This document shows, in pieces, positions 51,242 through 60,526 of a stretch of DNA of 64,000 nucleotides. A model generated the notes under the pieces. It had not been told where the DNA came from, made no database searches, and worked only from the letters and a program-made list of their open reading frames with translations. The position numbers and the translations under genes are program-made. Position 1 is the stretch's first letter; each line of letters starts with the position of its first letter. This stretch comes from JAPOUP01 sp965199865 (lineage in GTDB: Bacteria; Pseudomonadota; Alphaproteobacteria; Rhodobacterales; Rhodobacteraceae): the NCBI GenBank assembly GCA_965199865.1, contig CBDATU010000020.1, positions 248,001 to 312,000 on the forward strand, written 5' to 3'.

Positions 51242-53437
51242 CTAAAATTTCTTTCCCTCTTCGACTGCTAATTCTAGCTCTTCCACTTCATTTTTATATT
51301 CTGAACCTCGTAGTCTCTTTAGCCGCTTGAGAGTGAGATTCCAGTCCAAGAATTGGGCAACTGAATGTTTCCGAAGTATGTAATAGACCCCGTCTGAAAA
51401 TACCCGGGTTTGCAAGTGCCTCAACAACTTAAGAAAATTTTCGTCACTATCTGAAAATTTTTTTACCCACGCCTTTACGGTATCCAAATCAGTTAAGTCC
51501 CTCCAACCAAAAAGATAACTAGCAATGTCTGGCATCTCGCCGATACTGCTTCTAACTTCCTCCCGCCCCACACGCTCCCTCAATTTCTTCAATGACGTAT
51601 CTAATTCTTCCTGCGATAGAATCAGGGTTTCAGGCGGATATTCCTGTTTACCAACCAATCCGTGATCGTTGATCTGAGTGCGGAAGAACGTTCCAACAAT
51701 CCAGTTCAATGAAGTACAATTGACAACCAAGTGATCAGTCGCGACTTGGTACATTTCCCGATTAGTCATTTTTAATTTTCTTAAGCAGTTTTTAACAACT
51801 AACAATGCCTTCCTTTCAACGGAAAGCGAAAACGGACCCGGTTGTCTGTTACTTCTTAGCACGGTGTCCATAGCATCTGAGACAGCCACTGCCAACCCAC
51901 ATACAATTTGTGCGTCAACGGATTCGATTCTGGTGTCACCAAGCCTATCCAATACGTGTTCGAACCATGTCCTACCCGAAATTCGCCTTTCGCTTGCCAG
52001 TCGCGCCAATTCCTCTGTCAATTTTCTGTGCTCTCTCTCTGCCAGGCCCAGTAGTAAGGCGAGTTTCTCGTTGGACATAACGGTATTCGGCGGATTGAGA
52101 GCAAAATAGTACCGGTAGTGAAATGGGCTTCCCAGCCTTCGCTGGATTTCCATTTCCTGAACGTCTTCCAAACTGGAGCGAGTAAAAACTGTTTCCTTCG
52201 CCACTTCACTATCGGCCAGTGCCGGTATAAAGGTGCCTAAATCCGAAATCGAGCGCATCGTCCGAATTTCTTCAGATTGACAGATCTCCTTCAGTTGTTT
52301 TCCAAGTCGAATCTTGTCATGGTCTCCAACGGACACATTTTCGTTTAAAATGACGGAGCGGATCGACAGGTAATCCTCCAGCCACCGATAGAGTTGAGGG
52401 TTCACAACCTTTATCAAGTGCAAGCGGCACATGTCAGGAAAGTAAACATCCTCCTTGACTGCTGGGTAAACGAAACGAATTCCATTCAACGCAAGTTTCA
52501 CTTCCCGAGGATTTCGAAGCCCAGCACCCTCTCGATCAACAGCGTTCCTCAGGTCAACTAGAATAGCGCCATCTGCATTAAAAATTTTACGCGCACCTTC
52601 AAGAAACAGCCTCCGAAGATCGAACGGCTCAGGTAGCGGAATCGCAAAGGTCAGCTGTACGATCTTCTGCAGAAATAGATCGCCGTTCTTCAGGTTAAGC
52701 CTGCTGCTCAGGGCCTGAGACAGAATTTCGCGATCATAACACATCAAATACGTGATCTTTGGAAAGTCCGCTACCGATCGGACAAGCCGAACAACTTCCA
52801 CGGCCTGCGCTGGTTCCAACCTGTCAATATCATCCAGGATGACAATGAACGAGATTCCGAGTTCTGTAATCTTGCGCGAGATTTCGGCCTTCTGTTCAGC
52901 AGTGGTTGGATTGCGGCTGGCCTCATCAAGGTAGTCCGAACCCAGTTCCAGAGCTTCGCCCAAGATTTTTGCTTCTGGAACGAAATTCCCTGTGAACTGA
53001 GCGACTGGGGCGAGGGTCCGACCGGTTTTTGCACCATAGGAGCGGAGGAGGCTACCGAGACCGTCAAGCGACGTTGTCGCCCTACCCCACCAACATCTTT
53101 TGTTTGTCTTTGTCGCCTTATTCGCAGCATCGACCACATCAGCAATCGGCTCGATCAGCGATGCAACGATGCTAGATGCATCACCTACGAGCCACGGGGC
53201 CAGAGTGATGACATGGACATTGGGGCGTTTGATCTCTCGCAACTCAGCTCGCAGGTAGTTCAGTAAGGTTGTCTTGCCCGAGCCCCAAGGACCTTCAAGT
53301 CCAACTACCATGCCGTCACCATCAAGGGTGTTTAGTAGTACAGGCGCCAACTGCTTTGCGATGTCGACGAAACCAAGTCGGTCATCATCATCCTGTTCCA
53401 AAGGGCGATCTGAATCCGGCAGGACAGAAGATGTCAT
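51242..53437 (-). CDS. KAP-family P-loop NTPase
   Basis: 731 residues. Walker A is GPWGSGKTT (49-57), within VVGLEGPWGSGKTTLLNYLR. Walker B is ISFIVILDDIDRLEP near residue 205, followed by KITYLMCYDREIL and GLRNPREVKLAL, all as in KAP NTPases. No clear membrane pair is seen, although family members often have one. The large C-terminal part is helical and unassigned. The gene is visibly more A/T-rich than the catabolic operons, a sign of transfer. KAP proteins are common in defence islands (for example as the ATPase of Qat systems); this one has no recognisable Qat partners. Confidence 0.88.
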   Translation of the reverse strand: MTSSVLPDSDRPLEQDDDDRLGFVDIAKQLAPVLLNTLDGDGMVVGLEGPWGSGKTTLLNYLRAELREIKRPNVHVITLAPWLVGDASSIVASLIEPIADVVDAANKATKTNKRCWWGRATTSLDGLGSLLRSYGAKTGRTLAPVAQFTGNFVPEAKILGEALELGSDYLDEASRNPTTAEQKAEISRKITELGISFIVILDDIDRLEPAQAVEVVRLVRSVADFPKITYLMCYDREILSQALSSRLNLKNGDLFLQKIVQLTFAIPLPEPFDLRRLFLEGARKIFNADGAILVDLRNAVDREGAGLRNPREVKLALNGIRFVYPAVKEDVYFPDMCRLHLIKVVNPQLYRWLEDYLSIRSVILNENVSVGDHDKIRLGKQLKEICQSEEIRTMRSISDLGTFIPALADSEVAKETVFTRSSLEDVQEMEIQRRLGSPFHYRYYFALNPPNTVMSNEKLALLLGLAEREHRKLTEELARLASERRISGRTWFEHVLDRLGDTRIESVDAQIVCGLAVAVSDAMDTVLRSNRQPGPFSLSVERKALLVVKNCLRKLKMTNREMYQVATDHLVVNCTSLNWIVGTFFRTQINDHGLVGKQEYPPETLILSQEELDTSLKKLRERVGREEVRSSIGEMPDIASYLFGWRDLTDLDTVKAWVKKFSDSDENFLKLLRHLQTRVFSDGVYYILRKHSVAQFLDWNLTLKRLKRLRGSEYKNEVEELELAVEEGKKF

Positions 53438-53556
53438 CTTGAAGCTTCCTACTTGTGCTTGTGTGTGATTACCTTGTCAGGTTGCGAATTTTGCGGAAAT
53501 TCAAAGACATTGCGATTTCCTCGTCATTTGTGTGCCACCTAGTCTGGCAGTGGGAT

Positions 53557-53564
53557 CAAGTCCC
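53557..53564. repeat. Target-site duplication, left copy (IS256 element)
   Basis: CAAGTCCC directly before the left inverted repeat, identical to 54955-54962. Confidence 0.9.
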
Positions 53565-54954
53565 GGTCGTGTCGCGAGTTTGGTGGAAATTCGAAAATGG
53601 TGTAATCTCCGGGTGAACCAAAACCGGCGGCCGGAGCCGCCAGACGAGGAGACCACACCATGAAACAGACTATATCCAGCACCGAACTTTCGCCAGAGAC
53701 ATTCGACGGGGGCCTCGACCCGATCGAGGACCGGCTCCGGTCGAGCATCCGCGGCACGATCGAGGCGGTTTTCGAGGAGGAGCTCTCCGAGTTCCTGGGC
53801 CGGCTCCGCTACCGGCGCGGGGACGGGGAGGTGAAGGGCTACCGCCACGGCCACCGAGACCGGCGGATCACCGGGACGTTCGGGACGGAGACGGTCAGCG
53901 TGCCCCGCGCCCGGATCCGGGACGCGGACGGCGGGGTCAGGGAATGGCGGTCGAGGGCGCTCGGGCGCTACCAGCGCATGACGAAAAAGGCCGAGGCCCT
54001 GATCACGTCCGTCTACCTTTCCGGCACGAACACGCGCCGGGTGAAGCGGGCGCTTTTCGCGCTGTTCAGGGGGGCCGTGAGCAAGGACGTGGTCAGCCGG
54101 GCCTGGCGCCGGGTCAGATCGGACTGGGACGCCTGGTGCGCCCGCAGCCTGGCCGATGAGGACATCGTCCGCCTGATCCTGGACGGCACGGTGATAAAGA
54201 CCCGGATCGACGGAAAGGCGACGAAAATATCCGTGCTGGCCGCCGTCGGCGTGCGCCGGGACGGCCATAAGGTGCTGCTTTCCATAGGAAAGATGGGCGG
54301 AGAGAGCACCGCGGCATGGAGCGGGTTCCTGGCCGACCTCGACGCGCGCGGCCTCAGGCGGCCGGAGTTCGTCATCGTCGACGGCGCGCCGGGCCTTGAG
54401 GCCGCGCTCACCACGCTCTGGGGCGAGGACCTGGCCATCCAGCGCTGCACGGTCCACAAGCACCGCAACCTGCTGGGCCACGCCCCGAAGCGCCTGCATG
54501 ACGAGATCGGCAATGACTACCGCGACATGATCTACGCGGAGACCCCTGAGGAGATCCAGCGCCGCCGCAGGGCGTTCCTGAAGAAGTGGCGGAAAAAGTG
54601 CCGGGCCGTCGCCGACAGCCTGGACGAGGCGGGCGACCGCCTGTTCACGTTCACCCGGCTCGACCCGTCGCAGTGGAGATCGGCGCGGACAACCAACGCC
54701 ATCGAGAGGCTCAACGGCGAGTTCCGGAGGCGGATAAAGACGCAGACGCTGCTACCCTGCGCGGAGACCGTGCCCATGCTGCTCTGGGCGCTCCTGGCAT
54801 CGGGTCAGATCCGGTTGCGAAAGGTTGACGGCTGGCAGACGCTGTCCCTGCCGACCAGGCCCGTCGCCCTTGACCTCGCCGCCTGATCGGAGGAAACCAT
54901 GTTCACCCGGAGATTGCACCGTTTTCGAATTTCCACCAAATTCGCGACACGACC
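53565..54954 (+). mobile_element. Complete IS256-family insertion sequence (1390 bp)
   Basis: Terminal inverted repeats begin GGTCGTGTCGCGA and stay alike for about 50 bp with four or five mismatches (left ...gtgtaatctccgggtgaac, right the inverse of gttcacccggagattgcacc). Perfect 8-bp target duplications flank it. It carries one intact transposase gene, so a recent, probably active insertion. Confidence 0.93.
53660..54886 (+). CDS. IS256 (Mutator-type) transposase
   Basis: 408 residues. The Mutator-type DDE core shows LILDGTVIKTRIDGK (first Asp), FVIVDGAPGLEAALTTLW (second Asp), IQRCTVHKHRNLL and NAIERLNGEFRRRIKTQ (Glu). GTIEAVFEEELSEFLGRLRY near the start is typical of the family. The ATG lies 95 nt inside the element. 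Confidence 0.95.
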   Translation: MKQTISSTELSPETFDGGLDPIEDRLRSSIRGTIEAVFEEELSEFLGRLRYRRGDGEVKGYRHGHRDRRITGTFGTETVSVPRARIRDADGGVREWRSRALGRYQRMTKKAEALITSVYLSGTNTRRVKRALFALFRGAVSKDVVSRAWRRVRSDWDAWCARSLADEDIVRLILDGTVIKTRIDGKATKISVLAAVGVRRDGHKVLLSIGKMGGESTAAWSGFLADLDARGLRRPEFVIVDGAPGLEAALTTLWGEDLAIQRCTVHKHRNLLGHAPKRLHDEIGNDYRDMIYAETPEEIQRRRRAFLKKWRKKCRAVADSLDEAGDRLFTFTRLDPSQWRSARTTNAIERLNGEFRRRIKTQTLLPCAETVPMLLWALLASGQIRLRKVDGWQTLSLPTRPVALDLAA

Positions 54955-54962
54955 CAAGTCCC
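54955..54962. repeat. Target-site duplication, right copy (IS256 element)
   Basis: CAAGTCCC directly after the right inverted repeat. Confidence 0.9.
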
Positions 54963-55006
54963 GTGGGTTTAATCGACTTGGACAATGTTTGCAGACCATC
55001 GGCTTT

Positions 55007-55324
55007 ATGCATCGGAGCCAAGCCGGAGAGGCCAGCAGCGCACTGAGCAGCGCCTCTAAGGACTTCTTGCAGGTGCTGGTCTGCGATCAGTCGATGCCGT
55101 GCTCAGCGGCGCTTCTATGTCCTTGCGGCTGTGGTGCATCCATACAACTGAGCTTGGTGATGAATGACACTCCACGATGGCGGGCCAGACGGCATTTCAG
55201 TGGATTGGATACGCTGCATCCGCCCGTCTGGCGAAAGACCGGCTATAGAAGTCACTTCTTCTTCCGCCGCGGCCACATAGTCTGGCCCCACCCGGAGGCA
55301 AGTATGCATCAGATAGTCCGCTGA
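55007..55324 (+). CDS. DUF6527-like small protein, possibly 5'-damaged
   Basis: About 105 residues if read from ATG 55007; the longer frame starting inside IS256 is chance. The C-terminal two thirds match the DUF6527 pattern: ALLCPCGCGASIQLSLVMND, then LDTLHPPVWRKTGYRSHFFF, then RRGHIVWPH. Family relatives often occur in bacterial ubiquitin-like conjugation operons, but no E1, E2 or ubiquitin-like partner is present here. The N-terminal strand is poor, so the gene may have lost its start when the IS256 element arrived about 50 nt away. Confidence 0.55.
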   Translation: MHRSQAGEASSALSSASKDFLQVLVCDQSMPCSAALLCPCGCGASIQLSLVMNDTPRWRARRHFSGLDTLHPPVWRKTGYRSHFFFRRGHIVWPHPEASMHQIVR

Positions 55325-55730
55325 AGAAATTCTGACCGATCCCTCAGGCGCTATGTCTCGATAGAGGTGAAGACCGGCGATTCTTCGAAGTAATGAAGGC
55401 GTCGCGAGGGTATTGTGGCCCTTCGGTCCGATCCTTCGCGCTCTGATCGACCCCGTCGCCTCGATGTAGGACCACAGTTCCATTTCTCCGCCGAAGTCCC
55501 AAATTGCCCGCGCCCTGCAGCTGACAGTGTTCGCGCCCAGTATCACGAAGCGATTGAAGAAGGGTGGAAGGATCCCGGCGCTGCCCTGTCTGCGCTGCGG
55601 GAAGTGCTGTCTTTCGTACTGACGCAGTTGGTAACAATATTTTTCTCTGTAGGAACCAAACTGCAAAAAAGAAGTTGACTCGCTGCGCAATCACTTTTAT
55701 TCTGTAGAAAATCTTACAGAGGATTCCTTC
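55325..55730. other. Stretch between DUF6527-like gene and type I RM locus
   Basis: No supportable gene. A minus-strand frame (ending at 55115, start 55690) and a plus-strand frame (55415-55678) overlap here and neither resembles a family. The A/T-rich end (tttattctgtagaaaatcttacagagga) should hold the promoter and ribosome-binding site of the restriction locus. Confidence 0.4.
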
Positions 55731-56318
55731 ATGCGACTTGCCGAGCTTTGCGGCATCCACTCTGGCTATACGGCGCGTGGAAGGCTTGAACCACTTCCCG
55801 GAGGCATTCCTGCGATTCAACTGCGTGATGTGAGAGCGGATGGGGAGGCACCAAGCCTCAGGTTTCAGAGATACGACCTGGGCCGCCTGCCTGATCACCA
55901 CTTCGTCCGCGGAGGCGAGGTGATCTTCCGCTCTCGCGGGGAGCCAAATTCTGCGGTCGCCGTCGGAGACACTCTCTCCGAGCCGACTGTCGTCATCGTA
56001 CCGCTTGTCATCATACGCCCAGACAGAGAGCGGGTTCTGCCGGAATACCTTGCTTGGGCAATCAATCAGCCGGATGCGCAGCGCAGCCTCGGAAAAGAAG
56101 CACAGGGAACAAGCCTCAGGATGATCCCCATGTCAGTTCTTCAGCGCCTCAATATCACCGTCCCTGACCTTCCGACGCAGCGGTTAATCATCGAACTCGA
56201 TGCTCTGGCAAGGCGTGAAGGGATCCTGTTAGGCGAACTGGCCATTCGCCGCAAACAACTCCTAACAGCAATTCTCAGCGAGGCCGCAAAGGCAACTGAT
56301 CAGAAGGAAATTTCCTGA
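55731..56318 (+). CDS. Half-size type I specificity subunit (single TRD HsdS)
   Basis: 195 residues with one target-recognition domain (ELCGIHSGYTARGRLEPLPG, then IPAIQLRDVRADG, then RGEPNSAVAVGDTL) and one conserved helical arm (VPDLPTQRLIIELDALARRE). Full HsdS has two such halves, so this may act as a homodimer or be a spare cassette. Its stop overlaps the hsdM start. Confidence 0.75.
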   Translation: MRLAELCGIHSGYTARGRLEPLPGGIPAIQLRDVRADGEAPSLRFQRYDLGRLPDHHFVRGGEVIFRSRGEPNSAVAVGDTLSEPTVVIVPLVIIRPDRERVLPEYLAWAINQPDAQRSLGKEAQGTSLRMIPMSVLQRLNITVPDLPTQRLIIELDALARREGILLGELAIRRKQLLTAILSEAAKATDQKEIS

Positions 56319-57835
56319 TGACCGATCAGGTCACCCAACAGCAGATCAACCATACCGCCTGGGCAGCATGCGACACCTTCCGGGGCACCATCGATGCCGG
56401 CCAGTACAAGGATTACATCCTAGTGATGCTGTTCCTGAAATACATCTCGGATCTCTGGAACAGTCATCTGGAATCCTACCGCAAGCGGTACGGCGATGAC
56501 GAGATGCGTATTCGCCGACGCCTTGAGCGTGAGCGGTTCATTCTCCCTGAGGAGGCAAGTTTCCAGGACCTACACTCCCAGCGGAACGAACCCAACATTG
56601 GAGAGCTGATCAACATCGCACTTGAGAAGATCGAAGACGCGAACCGCTCCAAACTAGAGGGTGTCTTCCGCAACATCGACTTCAACTCAGAGGCCAATCT
56701 GGGCCGTCCGAAGGATCGAAACCGACGCCTGAAGAATCTCCTCGAGGACTTCGCCAGACCTACGCTTGATCTAAGCCCATCGCGGGTGAGCGAGGACATC
56801 ATCGGCGAATGCTACATCTACCTCATCTCACGCTTCGCGTCGGACGCAGGGAAGAAAGCCGGTGAATTCTACACGCCAGCGGCCGTATCACGGCTATTGG
56901 CGAAGCTGGCAGCACCGCAGCCTGGCAACACGATATGCGACCCCGCCTGCGGCTCCGGTTCGCTGCTTGTACAGGCATCCCAGGAGGTCGGCTCAGAGAA
57001 TTTCGCCCTTTACGGTCAGGAGGTGAATGGAGCCACGTGGGCGCTCGCCCGGATGAACATGTTCCTGCATGCCCGCGACGCCGCCCGCATCTAGTGGTGC
57101 GACACGCTTAACAGCCCGGCACTGGTCGAAGGCGATCAACTCATGCGCTTCGATGTCGTGCTCGCCAATCCGCCATTCTCGCTCGACAAATGGGGCGCGG
57201 AAGACGCGAAAACTGACCAGTACAAGCGCTTCTGGCGCGGCGTCCCACCCAAGTCCAAGGGAGACTACGCCTTCATCACACACATGATTGAAATCGCCAA
57301 GCGCCAATCCGGCCGCGTGGCGGTGATCGTGCCGCATGGGGTTCTGTTCCGTGGTGGAGCCGAGGGACGTATCCGTAAGCAATTGATCGAGGAGAATGTG
57401 CTAGACGCCGTTATCGGTCTTCCCGCCAATCTGTTCACCACCACGGGAATTCCAGTCTCTATCCTTATCTTCGACCGGTCCCGCGAAGAGGGTGGCGCGA
57501 ACGAGGACCGGCGCGACCTGCTGTTCATTGACGCCAGTAGGGAGTTCACGCCGGGAAAAGCCCAGAACTTGATGGACGATTCGCATATCGCAAAGGTGCT
57601 GGAAACCTACCGGAACCGCGCTGAAGTCGAGAAATATTCCCACTTGGCAAGCCTCAGGGAGATCGCCGAGAACGGATACAACCTCAACATCCCCCGCTAT
57701 GTCGACACATTTGAGCCGGAAGAGGAGATCGACATCGCCGCTGTACAGCAGGACATTGTACGGATTGAGGCCGAACTGGCTGCTGTGCGGGCAAAGATGG
57801 CCAGTTATCTGAAGGAGCTCGGCGTCGATGTCTGA
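56318..57835 (+). pseudogene. hsdM: Type I DNA methyltransferase HsdM with internal amber codon
   Basis: One frame encodes a 505-residue HsdM apart from TAG at 57092-57094. Before it: the N-terminal helical domain (QQQINHTAWAACDTFRGTID), GKKAGEFYTPAAVSRLLAKL and the AdoMet motif DPACGSGSLL near residue 207. After it, the same frame continues WCDTLNSPALVEGDQLMRFD, the catalytic NPPF (about 282-285) and the C-terminal part to the stop 57833-57835. Relatives have Glu or similar at the TAG position (ARIEWGDTL). A single base change thus separates AdoMet binding from catalysis. Unless it is read through or is a sequencing error, modification is lost. Confidence 0.85.
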
Positions 57836-58865
57836 TGGCGAGATCATTCTCTATAACACCGAGGACGGTCATGCCGAGATCCAGCTTCGGGCCGTCGACG
57901 GCAACGTGTGGCTCAGCCAACAGGAGATGGCCGAGCTCTTCCAGACCACGAAGCAGAACATCAGCCTGCACGTGCGCAATGTCTTTACTGAGGGTGAGCT
58001 TGATCCAGATTCAACCGTCAAGGAATACTTGACAGTTCAAACCGAAGGCAAACGACAGGTTAAGCGTTCTGTGATCCTGTACCGGCTCGAGATGATCCTT
58101 GCGGTTGGATATCGCGTACGCAGCCCACGCGGAACACAGTTCCGCCGCTGGGCCACATCTGCGCTAAAGGAATACCTCGTCAAAGGTTTCGTCATGAACG
58201 ACGACCGCCTCAAGGATCCCACTTGGGACTACTTCGACGAGCTGCTCGAGCGCATTCGCGACATCCGGGCCTCCGAAGCGCGATTCTACCAGAAGGTGCG
58301 CGACATACTCGCCCTCAGCCAGGACTACGACGCTAGGTCGCCGACCGTGAATACCTTCTACGCGACGATCCAGAACATGATGCTCTACGCTGTCACCAGC
58401 CGTACAGCCAGCGAACTGATCCATGATCGAGCCAATCCAGAACAGCCAAATATGGGACTGACAAACTGGAAGAACTCCGACAAGGGTCGACCGCTGCGCA
58501 AGTCCGACATCGGCACTGCCAAAAACTATCTCAGCGAAGCCGAAATCAGGGAACTCAATCTGATCGTTGAAACCTTCCTGAACACCGCCGAACTACGGGC
58601 GACGCGGCGGCAGACCATGTTTCTAGCCGAGTGGAAGACGGTGCTCGACAAATTTCTCACCGCGAACGAGCTCCCAAAGCTTCGGGGGACTGGCACCGTT
58701 TCGGCCAGGCAGGCCGAGCGCATCGCCCACGACCGCTATACCGAGTTCAATGCCAAGCGGAAAGAGGCCCAGAAGCAGATCTCGGCCGACGTGGAGGACC
58801 TTGAGGAACTGAAACGCATCGCCGATGCCGCAAAGGCACGGAAAACGAGGCATAACGATGCGTGA
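57828..58865 (+). CDS. rhuM: RhuM-family protein
   Basis: 345 residues. NVWLSQQEMAELFQTTKQNI near the start is the hallmark of the RhuM family, followed by QVKRSVILYRLEMILAVGYR and FRRWATSALKEYLVKGFVMN. Proteins of this family often sit inside type I restriction loci, as here between hsdM (8-nt overlap) and hsdS. The biochemical role is not established. The helix-turn-helix-like N-terminus suggests nucleic-acid binding. Confidence 0.9.
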   Translation: MSDGEIILYNTEDGHAEIQLRAVDGNVWLSQQEMAELFQTTKQNISLHVRNVFTEGELDPDSTVKEYLTVQTEGKRQVKRSVILYRLEMILAVGYRVRSPRGTQFRRWATSALKEYLVKGFVMNDDRLKDPTWDYFDELLERIRDIRASEARFYQKVRDILALSQDYDARSPTVNTFYATIQNMMLYAVTSRTASELIHDRANPEQPNMGLTNWKNSDKGRPLRKSDIGTAKNYLSEAEIRELNLIVETFLNTAELRATRRQTMFLAEWKTVLDKFLTANELPKLRGTGTVSARQAERIAHDRYTEFNAKRKEAQKQISADVEDLEELKRIADAAKARKTRHNDA

Positions 58866-60042
58866 CGGTTGGAAAGAAATGCGTCTAGGCGACATCGGTG
58901 AATGCAAAATCGGCCTGACTTATTCCCCCAAAGATGTAGTTTCGGATGGAGGTACTCTCGTCCTTCGTTCCTCCAATATTCGCGGTGGGCACCTCGCATA
59001 TGAGGATAATGTATATGTATCGTGCAAGGTTTCTGACAAGACGAGAGTCCGTGAGAATGACATTCTGATTTGCGTTCGAAATGGAAGCAGAGCGCTAATT
59101 GGAAAGGCCGCAATGATAGACGCAAAGGCAGCAGGAAGTGCCTTCGGTGCATTCATGGCTGTCTTCCGAAGCCCGATAAACGATTATGTTTTTCAGCTTC
59201 TGAGCACCGATCAGTTCGTACGGCAGGTCCATCGCTCTCTTGGAGCGACGATAAATCAGATAACAAACGCAGATCTAAAGTCGTTCAGGTTTCTGTTCCC
59301 GCCAGAGTCTGAGCAGCGCAAAATAGCCAAGATCCTTCGGACGTGGGACGAAGCAGTCGAAACACTCGATGCCCTTCGCATTGCGAAAGAGAAGCGACTC
59401 GGTGGCCTTCGTGTTGGTCTCCTTTTCGGAGACCTCTGTCTATCCGGCCAGCGGCGCGACTGGGCACCGACACGCCTTGGTGCGGTGACCCATGAACTGA
59501 CCAAACGGAACGGAACCAAGGGGCTCGGACGGGATATTGTCATGGGCGTTACCAAGGCAGCGGGTGTCGTCCCCATGCGTAAGCAGACGATCGCCGACGA
59601 CATTAGCCGATACAAGTGCCTGCCGCCACGCGCCTTCGCCTACAACCCAATGCGTATCAACGTTGGCTCCATCGCGATGAATGTGCGCGAACAGGAAGTG
59701 TTGGTCAGCCCCGATTACGTCGTGTTTGCCTGCAACGCTGACGGCATCGACCCCGACTTCTTTGACCACCTACGCAAGACATCATGGTGGGCTCACTATA
59801 TCGACAGAGGCAGTTCGGGCAGCGTGCGGCAGCGGACCTATTATGGTGATCTAGCCGCGCTGAAACTCCCTTTACCGGAATTGGAAGAGCAAAGGAGCAT
59901 TGCAGCGATCCTGAACACAGCCCGGGCCGACCTTGCTGCAACCTTGCGCGAGATCGAAGCCCTGACGCTCCAGAAGCGCGGCCTAATGCGGAAGCTGCTG
60001 ACGGGGGAATGGCGGGTTAAGCCGGAGGAACCTGTTGCCTGA
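58858..60042 (+). CDS. hsdS: Type I restriction specificity subunit HsdS
   Basis: 394 residues from ATG 58858, which overlaps the rhuM stop by 8 nt. It has two target-recognition domains (about 1-150 and 195-345), each followed by a conserved helical region with PPESEQRKIAKILRTWDEAV and LPELEEQRSIAAILNTARAD. The first recognition domain is clearly more A/T-rich than the second, as if exchanged by recombination. It directs HsdM and HsdR to a bipartite DNA site. Confidence 0.93.
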   Translation: MRDGWKEMRLGDIGECKIGLTYSPKDVVSDGGTLVLRSSNIRGGHLAYEDNVYVSCKVSDKTRVRENDILICVRNGSRALIGKAAMIDAKAAGSAFGAFMAVFRSPINDYVFQLLSTDQFVRQVHRSLGATINQITNADLKSFRFLFPPESEQRKIAKILRTWDEAVETLDALRIAKEKRLGGLRVGLLFGDLCLSGQRRDWAPTRLGAVTHELTKRNGTKGLGRDIVMGVTKAAGVVPMRKQTIADDISRYKCLPPRAFAYNPMRINVGSIAMNVREQEVLVSPDYVVFACNADGIDPDFFDHLRKTSWWAHYIDRGSSGSVRQRTYYGDLAALKLPLPELEEQRSIAAILNTARADLAATLREIEALTLQKRGLMRKLLTGEWRVKPEEPVA

Positions 60043-60385
60043 CTTTCATGATTTCATTGCCTGCACCAGCAAGAGCAGCGATCCCGGGATGGTCAACATC
60101 AACCCGAAAGTTTCAGTCTTCGCACCAACCTTCTGCACCATGCATGAGGATGGCTATACCGACACCAATTTGCCCATCGAGCAACAGTTCAAACACGCCA
60201 TCAGCGGCCAGGACTCGATCTTTCCGCACGAACTCAAAATCCACCGGAGCGTCGGTACCTTCGATCTACTCTTTACCGACCTGACCGCATGTCCGATCGC
60301 GCCGTCACACCTGTACACTGACCAACCGAACCGAAAAGTCGAGAGCTTCCGCCCAAAGCCCAGAGGGCGAAAATGCCTCCCTTAA
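60035..60385 (+). CDS. Hypothetical protein between hsdS and hsdR
   Basis: 116 residues if TTG 60035 is used. That codon is 6 nt after ggagg and overlaps the hsdS stop, which makes translation plausible. The product (VNINPKVSVFAPTFCTMHED, then GQDSIFPHELKIHRSVGTFD) matches no family I know. An alternative is a decayed gene, since the end is Pro/Arg-rich and loses structure. Confidence 0.4.
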   Translation: MPDFHDFIACTSKSSDPGMVNINPKVSVFAPTFCTMHEDGYTDTNLPIEQQFKHAISGQDSIFPHELKIHRSVGTFDLLFTDLTACPIAPSHLYTDQPNRKVESFRPKPRGRKCLP

Positions 60386-60526
60386 GCACCAGCCAAGGCA
60401 AGAATAACAAAGGTGCTCTGGCAGCCCCAAGTTCCTATTTCCGCAGGGAAATGCCCAGTCCCTTGGTCTGTGTGCAGCTACGAGGGACCTTGCTGGCACG
60501 CTAATTCGAGTCCGGGAACCATACCC

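Noticed and set aside
53660..54499. Minus-strand 332-codon frame over IS256
   Set aside because: Shadow of the IS256 transposase; no motifs and extreme Pro/Arg content.
55115..55690. 191-codon minus-strand frame near the DUF6527-like gene
   Set aside because: Overlaps the DUF6527-like coding part on the other strand, has no recognisable domain, and has no good start; left as unassigned.
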